Shown here piece after piece: positions 7,082 to 10,941 of a stretch of 10,941 bases of DNA (within the stretch, counting starts at the first letter, position 1; each line of letters opens with the position of its first letter). A program made the translations under genes and the position numbers. Under the pieces are notes generated by a model, which saw nothing but the letters and a program-made list of their open reading frames with translations, did not search any database and had not been told where the DNA came from. This stretch comes from DATAYA01 sp036272815 (GTDB taxonomy: Bacteria > Pseudomonadota > Alphaproteobacteria > Acetobacterales > Acetobacteraceae), in NCBI GenBank assembly GCA_036272815.1, contig DATAYA010000175.1, forward strand, positions 1 to 10,941, written 5' to 3'.

Positions 7082-8005
7082 ATGACAGCGCCAACATTCC
7101 CGTTGAGGCAGCAACTTAGGCGAGAGATGCGAGACATGATAACCGACCGGGACGTCGCCTCATATCGCGACAATGGCTGGCTCGTCGTTGACGACGTCTT
7201 CAACAGGACCGAGCTGGACCGGGCACGCAGCATCATCGAGGAGAAGGTGCAGCAGGCACGCGGGGTCTCCGCCCATACCGACCTCTACGACCTCGAGCCG
7301 GATCACGGCCCGGACGTGCCGCGGGTGCGCCGCATCAAGACGCCGCACAGGCACATCCCGTATTTCATGGATCTGGCGCGCTCGCCGAATTTGATCCAGA
7401 TTCTGCAACAATTGCTCGGAACGGAGAACGTCCGGCTGCACGGCTCGAAGATCAACATGAAGTCCCCCCGCGGCGGCTCGCCGGTGGAATGGCACCAGGA
7501 CTGGGCATTCTATCCGCACACCAACGACGACATCCTCGCCGTCGGCGTGATGCTGGAAGACTGCACGGTCGAGAATGGCGCCATGCTGATGGTGCCCGGC
7601 TCGCACAGGGGCCCGGTGCACGACCATCATGCCGACGGATGCTTCTCGGGTGCCATGAACCCGGCGGAGGTCGACCTCGCGAGCGCGGTACCCTGCGTCG
7701 GACGGGCCGGTTCCGTGAGCTTTCACCACGTCCGCACCGTGCACGGCTCTGCCGAGAACCTGTCCGACAAGCCGCGCACGCTGCTGCTCTACGAATTCGC
7801 GGCGGCGGACGCGTGGCCGCTGCTGGGCGTGTCCGATCTCGCCGATTTCGATGCCCGCCTCGTCTCCGGCCGGCCGACGGCGATGCCGCGGATGAGGGAC
7901 CTCCCGGTGCGCATCCCGCTGCCGCCTTCCCCGAAGCAGGGCTCGATCTACGAGACCCAGCTCAGCGCGAAGAACCGCTACTTCGGTCGCAGAACTGCCG
8001 CCTGA
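7082..8005 (+). CDS. PhyH-type Fe(II)/2-oxoglutarate dioxygenase (phytanoyl-CoA dioxygenase family)
   Basis: A 307-residue protein from the first ATG. The domain begins at ITDRDVASYRDNGWLVV, so ATG 7127 or 7136 (289 or 292 bases before the HxD codons are unaffected) are credible alternatives; 7127 has AGGCGAG upstream, while 7082 has no clear Shine-Dalgarno. The metal triad is visible as H138 and D140 in WHQDW and H221 in TVHGS, and R232 in KPRTLLL is the expected 2-oxoglutarate ligand. Other family segments are GAMLMVPGSHRG at 166-177 and the C-terminal LLYEFAAADAWP. Such enzymes hydroxylate small molecules, including amino acids and betaines, with 2-oxoglutarate and O2. It lies 88 bases after the aconitase X small subunit on the same strand, probably in the same operon, with GACGGACCGTC (7070-7080) as the only palindrome in the gap. 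Its substrate is unknown; hydroxylation upstream of dehydration, or oxidation of a dehydrated product, would both fit. Confidence 0.9.
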   Translation: MTAPTFPLRQQLRREMRDMITDRDVASYRDNGWLVVDDVFNRTELDRARSIIEEKVQQARGVSAHTDLYDLEPDHGPDVPRVRRIKTPHRHIPYFMDLARSPNLIQILQQLLGTENVRLHGSKINMKSPRGGSPVEWHQDWAFYPHTNDDILAVGVMLEDCTVENGAMLMVPGSHRGPVHDHHADGCFSGAMNPAEVDLASAVPCVGRAGSVSFHHVRTVHGSAENLSDKPRTLLLYEFAAADAWPLLGVSDLADFDARLVSGRPTAMPRMRDLPVRIPLPPSPKQGSIYETQLSAKNRYFGRRTAA

Positions 8006-8068
8006 AGCGCTCGCGTCGTCGGTATGCCCGTCTTTACACGCCCGCCCGACCCAAGCTACCGTCGCCGA

Positions 8069-8359
8069 ATGCGCGACCGGATTATTCCCCTTCTGCTCGC
8101 CACCGCCCTGCTCGGCCCCGCGGCCGCGCACGCAGAAACCTCCTTCGCGCCGGTTGCACCTGCGTCCGTCGCCAGGATGTGTCCCGGCTGTCTCCCGTCC
8201 GGGCCGGCGCCGATCCAGGCTGTCGCCCCCGCCTTCGCGCCCGCGAGCCTGCTGACCCCGGCGCCTCCCAGGACGTACAGCCCGCTCGCGCCGGGCCGCC
8301 GCGTCGGCGCAACCCACGACCCGGACCCATTTCCCGCCAGGCCGCGCGCCCTATCCTGA
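8069..8359 (+). CDS. small exported protein, Pro/Ala-rich, with a CxxC motif
   Basis: A 96-residue protein from ATG 8069; an upstream in-frame ATG at 8024 would add 15 polar residues before the signal and is less likely. Residues 1-22 look like a signal peptide (MRDR, hydrophobic core IIPLLLATALLGPAAA, cleavage near AHA-ET). The mature part is rich in Ala and Pro with a single MCPGC segment and no domain I recognise. Neither start has a convincing Shine-Dalgarno, so existence rests on the signal peptide and open frame. It lies 63 bases after the dioxygenase gene but has no sign of belonging to the catabolic cluster, and it converges on the yidB-like gene. Confidence 0.5.
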   Translation: MRDRIIPLLLATALLGPAAAHAETSFAPVAPASVARMCPGCLPSGPAPIQAVAPAFAPASLLTPAPPRTYSPLAPGRRVGATHDPDPFPARPRALS

Positions 8360-8361
8360 CC

Positions 8362-8392
8362 GCGGCCTGGCCGCTCCGGCTCCGGGTGCCGG
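8362..8392. terminator. two small GC hairpins between convergent genes
   Basis: GCGGC (8362-8366) pairs with GCCGC (8370-8374), and CCGGC (8376-8380) pairs with GCCGG (8388-8392). They fill the 37-base gap between the stops of the exported protein and the YidB-type gene. There is no T-tract on either side, so they may act only as weak bidirectional barriers or be chance structure in GC-rich DNA. Confidence 0.3.
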
Positions 8393-8396
8393 CCTG

Positions 8397-8846
8397 TCAG
8401 CCCATCCGGCTCTTGAGGAAGCTCATCCCCATCGCGAGAAGCTGGTTGTTTGGCGGCACCTGGCCGTTGGGCGTCATGCCGTCCACGACCGCCGGCATGT
8501 GCTGCGAGAGCTGGCCGAGGAGGTCCTGCACCGGCAGCCCGGTTTTCGCGGCGAGTTGCTGCACCAGGCCCGAGCCCAGGATGCCTTGCAACTGCTCGGG
8601 CGCGACGGCCGCGTTCGGTCCGTTGCCGATCCACGACGAGATCAGGTTCCCGGCACCGGCGTCGTTGAACTTTTGCACCAGGGCACCGAGTCCGCCCTCC
8701 TCGTGGCCGAGCAACCCCACGAGCACGCCCGCGACGCCGCCCGCGCCGGCGGCCGCCACCCCGTCGGCATTCGCGTCTGCGTCGGTGGCCGGGCCGGCAC
8801 CCTGGGCGTGGCCGAGTGAACTCACGATCTGATCGAGCAGTCCCAT
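8397..8846 (-). CDS. yidB: YidB/DUF937 family protein
   Basis: A 149-residue protein that starts MGLLDQIVSSLGH, the hallmark of the YidB family, followed by a Gly/Ala-rich linker, a GGLGALVQKFNDAGAGNLISSWIGNG core at about 51-76 (helical, with the conserved W), an ILGSGLVQQLAAKTG segment, and a C-terminal helix region. Members are small cytosolic proteins of about 130-150 residues with no firm function; the fold is helical. A strong Shine-Dalgarno, GGAGGAGGG on the minus strand, stands just before the ATG at 8846. It lies 30 bases downstream of the exported-protein gene on the same strand, so the two are likely co-transcribed. The stop is TGA at 8399-8397. Confidence 0.9.
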   Translation of the reverse strand: MGLLDQIVSSLGHAQGAGPATDADANADGVAAAGAGGVAGVLVGLLGHEEGGLGALVQKFNDAGAGNLISSWIGNGPNAAVAPEQLQGILGSGLVQQLAAKTGLPVQDLLGQLSQHMPAVVDGMTPNGQVPPNNQLLAMGMSFLKSRMG

Positions 8847-8876
8847 CTTACCCTCCTCCGGTTGCGTGGCTTGGAC

Positions 8877-9380
8877 CTAGTGACCGCTGCTGGTCTTGGT
8901 CTTCTTCCCTCCTACCGCGCCCTTGCCGGCGACGTGGTAGCCGGCCTGCATCGCCTCGCGCTGGCACATGAAGGCGCCGTGCTTGGTCTTCCCGAAATAG
9001 CGGTCGCCGCTCAGATGCAGCGTCTTGGAGCTGCTATTCCCCCAGACGACGGTGTCGGACGGGCAAGATCGCCGCGCCGCCTCCTCGGTCGAGAACTGGC
9101 CCCGCCCGGACGGCACGGCGCGGGTGGACGACGTCGTCGTGCTGGTGACGCCCGCGCTGTTGGCCCCGCTGCTGGCGGACCCCGTGTTCGCCGTGCTTCC
9201 GGACGTGTTCCCGCGGCGGTGCGAGCGGCTGGGCGTCGCGACCGGCGCGGGCGAGGACGTGCCTGCGTTCGGCGTCCCCGTCGTGGCGGGCTGCGCATGG
9301 GCCGGTGCGACGGCACCCCCGGTCGCGAGGGCGGCGGCGAGCAGAATGCCAAGAGCGGCTTGCGGTGCGAAGCGGATCAC
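8877..9380 (-). CDS. exported protein with conserved YFGKTKHGAFMC-type C-terminal domain
   Basis: A 167-residue protein. The start is GTG at 9380, supported by AAGGGAG about eight bases upstream and by a clear signal peptide (hydrophobic ILLAAALATGGAV, cleavage near AHA-Q at 29/30). A Thr/Ser/Gly/Asn/Ala-rich spacer runs from about 31 to 95, followed by a compact domain with FSTEEAARRSCPSDTVVWGN, a LHLSGDRYFGKTKHG stretch and AFMCQREAMQAG. From memory this C-terminal pattern (Cys, VVW-N, H, YYGKTK-GAYMC) recurs in exported proteins of Acetobacteraceae and other alphaproteobacteria, but I know no function. The two domain cysteines could form a disulfide. The end, KGAVGGKKTKTSSGH, is basic. The stop is TAG (8879-8877). 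The YidB-type gene follows after 30 bases, in the same frame. Confidence 0.8.
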   Translation of the reverse strand: MIRFAPQAALGILLAAALATGGAVAPAHAQPATTGTPNAGTSSPAPVATPSRSHRRGNTSGSTANTGSASSGANSAGVTSTTTSSTRAVPSGRGQFSTEEAARRSCPSDTVVWGNSSSKTLHLSGDRYFGKTKHGAFMCQREAMQAGYHVAGKGAVGGKKTKTSSGH

Positions 9381-9635
9381 GGGCGTCTCCCTTCAGGACG
9401 TGGCGTCACCAGAATGGCACGGGTGCGGCATTCACGCATGTGCGCGGGCGGACGCGGCAAGACCGCCGCCGAGATCGGTCCCGCGATCGCTCGCGACCCG
9501 CAGGGTACGTGTCGCATATGCCGGCCCATCTCGGAACTGCCGCACGGGCGCCGGATGCAGCCAGCGGCGCCGCAGGCAGGACACCCAGGAGACGGTAGAC
9601 GCGCATGGTGTCCGGGCTTCTGGTCCGCGGCCGGT

Positions 9636-10379
9636 TCAGGAGACGTTGGGCACGCCCGGCAGGGCCATCGCCGCCGTATCCTGCACCAGCGGCTCCGGCT
9701 GCACCTGCAACGCCCGCGCGACGTACCCGGCCGCGAGCGCGCCCGCGAGCGGAACCAGCCAGAACATCCAGAGCTGCGCGATATGGGCGCCGCCCGCGAC
9801 CAGCGCCGGCCCGGTGCTGCGCGCCGGGTTGACCGAAGTGTTGGTCACCGGGATCGACACCAGATGGATCAGCGTCAGCGTCAGCCCGATTGCAAGCCCG
9901 GCAAACCCGGCCGGCGCCCGCGGCGAGGTCGCACCGAGGATGACGAACAGGAAGAAGAACGTCATCACGAACTCGCAGACGATCCCCGCCGCCAACCCGT
10001 AATGCCCGGGGCTCAGCGCGCCATAGCCGTTGGTTGCGAAGCCGCCCGTCACGAACCCCGGCTTGCCGCTGGCGATGAAATACAACACCCACGACGCCAC
10101 GATCGCAGCCACCACTTGCGCCACCCAGTACGGCACGATCGAGCGTGAGGGGAACCTCCCGCTGGCCCATAGCCCAAGGGTGACCGCCGGGTTGAAGTGC
10201 CCGCCCGAGATGTGGCCCACGGCATACACCATCGTCAGGACCGTCAATCCGAAGGCGAGTGCGACGCCCACGAAGCCGATCCCGAATCCCGGGAAGCCCG
10301 CCGCCAGCACGGCCGCACCACAGCCGGCGAAGGTCAGCCAGAATGTCCCGAAGAACTCGGCGGCAAGTGCGCGTCCCAT
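9636..10379 (-). CDS. aqpZ: aquaporin Z (water channel)
   Basis: A 247-residue inner-membrane channel of the MIP family with six membrane segments. Both pore motifs are intact: GGHFNPAVTLG with NPA at 63-65 and NTSVNPARSTGP with NPA at 184-186. The selectivity filter reads F43, H172, T181 and R187, the set of water-selective AqpZ channels rather than glycerol facilitators, so passive water flow is the expected role. The ATG at 10379 is chosen over the longer frame starting at 10478: it begins with MGRALAAEFFGTFWL, as in the family, and is preceded by CCGGGAGAC, while the upstream extension is arginine- and proline-rich and unlike the family. The C-terminal tail of about 25 residues is longer than in the E. 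coli protein. It stands alone, 255 bases from the next minus-strand gene and 140 bases from the lipoprotein gene. Confidence 0.95.
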   Translation of the reverse strand: MGRALAAEFFGTFWLTFAGCGAAVLAAGFPGFGIGFVGVALAFGLTVLTMVYAVGHISGGHFNPAVTLGLWASGRFPSRSIVPYWVAQVVAAIVASWVLYFIASGKPGFVTGGFATNGYGALSPGHYGLAAGIVCEFVMTFFFLFVILGATSPRAPAGFAGLAIGLTLTLIHLVSIPVTNTSVNPARSTGPALVAGGAHIAQLWMFWLVPLAGALAAGYVARALQVQPEPLVQDTAAMALPGVPNVS

Positions 10380-10519
10380 TGCGTCGTCTCCCGGATCGCA
10401 GACGCCGCCCGGCGCCTGTCGGTACGATCTTGCCCCGTTTGGAGACTGATACGGAACCGTTCGTTGTCCAGAACACAATCTCGTGAATGGTGGCTGGCTT
10501 AGTGGACGAAAACCCGCAC

Positions 10520-10941
10520 CTAGTCCGTCGCCACACCGGGGTCCGCCTGCGCCGCCAGCGCCACCGCCGCCGGATCGACGCCATCCGCCACGATCGCCTC
10601 GACCACCTGCCGCGCCTCCGCCGAAGCCCGCGCCAGCCCTGCCGATTGCGCAGCCAGGGTCGGCGCCTGCGGGGCGACCGCGACCACATCGAACCGCACG
10701 TCCGGCTTCTGCGCCCGCGCCGCCGCAACCGCCCCACGCAGCGCCGGCGCGAAATCGACACCCGGATGGGCGAAGCCGATCACCACCAGCGGCGGCGCCG
10801 GCGGCGGGCCGGGCGGGGCCGGGGCGGGCGCGGGCGGCGGCTTCGGCGGCGGCCAGAAGGTGTTCTGGTCGATCAGCTTGCAGCCGGAGAGCAGCAACGC
10901 CAACACCAGGACCAGGCGAGGGGCGCGGCCCCTCGACCCCG
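10520..10941 (-). CDS. lipoprotein, 5' end outside window, C-terminus cut by an amber codon
   Basis: The frame is open to the right edge; about 139 residues are visible. A lipoprotein signal is clear: arginines, then LVLVLALLLSGC, with the Cys of the LSGC lipobox as lipid attachment site. After KLIDQNTFWPPP comes a Pro/Ala linker and a folded domain starting LVVIGFAHPGVDF and ending ALAAQADPGVATD. It should be anchored to a membrane facing the periplasm. The TAG at 10522-10520 is followed in frame by VRVFVH and then TAA (10501-10499). Related lipoproteins, as I recall them, end in EVRVFVR or similar, so the TAG seems to replace a Glu or Gln codon and to remove the last beta strand. No ATG start is visible inside the window; an ATG just beyond the edge is likely, since the arginines needed by the signal are encoded up to the edge. 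Confidence 0.75.
   Translation of the reverse strand, partial: GSRGRAPRLVLVLALLLSGCKLIDQNTFWPPPKPPPAPAPAPPGPPPAPPLVVIGFAHPGVDFAPALRGAVAAARAQKPDVRFDVVAVAPQAPTLAAQSAGLARASAEARQVVEAIVADGVDPAAVALAAQADPGVATD
10915..10941. repeat. palindromic element at the right edge
   Basis: CGAGGGGC (10917-10924) pairs perfectly with GCCCCTCG (10928-10935) around a three-base loop, and is followed by ACCCC. With the GGC before it, the arrangement GGC-R-AGGGG, short loop, GCCCY-Y-GACCC is shared with the first hairpin at 4191-4212, which suggests copies of one dispersed REP-like family. Here it overlaps the reading frame of the lipoprotein signal peptide. The element may continue beyond the window. Confidence 0.5.

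Noticed and set aside
6990..7097. Possible separate promoters before the dioxygenase gene (TTGACT at 6990 and TTGACG at 7068).
   Set aside because: Neither has an acceptable -10 at the right distance; the best, CAACAT at 7092-7097, matches only three of six positions.
8056..8634. Minus-strand frame of 192 codons overlapping the small exported protein and YidB genes.
   Set aside because: No recognisable start, no domain, and it conflicts with the YidB frame, which has the family N-terminus and a strong ribosome binding site.
9406..9606. Minus-strand 66-residue frame from ATG 9606 in the gap between the aquaporin and exported-protein genes, with a signal-peptide-like start (MRVYRLLGVLPAAPLAASGA).
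   Set aside because: No Shine-Dalgarno, and the second half is arginine-rich and unlike a real protein. It could be a relic, but I cannot support it as a gene.
8862..10148. Plus-strand frame of 428 codons across the exported-protein and aquaporin region.
   Set aside because: It runs over genes on the other strand with clear signal peptide and NPA motifs, and its own translation is low-complexity Arg/Gly/Pro.
880..10522. Idea that TAG is read as an amino acid in this organism, given two ambers in the permease, one in the lipoprotein, and one before yidB.
   Set aside because: The permease also has a frame-changing deletion, so it is a pseudogene in any case, and every other gene ends in TGA, which neither supports nor requires recoding. 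Ordinary nonsense mutations are enough.

Overview
The window is very GC-rich DNA with strong third-position G/C, close gene packing and ATGA overlaps. The protein families fit an alphaproteobacterium, most likely an Acetobacteraceae or other Rhodospirillales member. This rests on composition, on palindromes that resemble those I associate with that family, and on the type of lipoprotein at the right edge. I see no rRNA, tRNA, CRISPR array, transposase or phage gene.

Left part (1-1330): the 3' end of a proline-rich protein that enters from the left edge, a small exported proline-rich protein, and on the minus strand a decayed DppC/OppC-type ABC permease. The permease has two amber codons and a frame-shifting internal deletion.

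Centre (1312-8005): a plus-strand catabolic-type cluster. In order it holds a cytoplasmic formylglycine-type sulfatase, an MFS transporter of the anion:cation symporter type, a LacI/GntR-type repressor, the large and small subunits of aconitase X, and a PhyH-type Fe(II)/2-oxoglutarate dioxygenase. The repressor and the two aconitase X genes are joined by ATGA overlaps. A TTGACA promoter overlapped by a LacI-type palindrome lies just before the sulfatase. The simplest reading is uptake of a small, possibly sulfated, organic anion, desulfation in the cytoplasm, dehydration by aconitase X, and a dioxygenase step whose place in the order is unknown. The substrate cannot be read from the sequence. 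I know of no described pathway with this set, and the aconitase X small subunit lacks the usual serine motif, so this is the best candidate here for an undescribed system.

Right part (8006-10941): ordinary accessory and housekeeping genes. These are a small exported protein on the plus strand, then on the minus strand a YidB/DUF937 protein preceded by an exported protein with a conserved C-terminal domain, an AqpZ-type aquaporin, and a lipoprotein cut by the right edge. The lipoprotein reading frame appears to have lost its last seven residues to an amber codon. Palindromic elements of similar design occur after the transporter gene and at the right edge.
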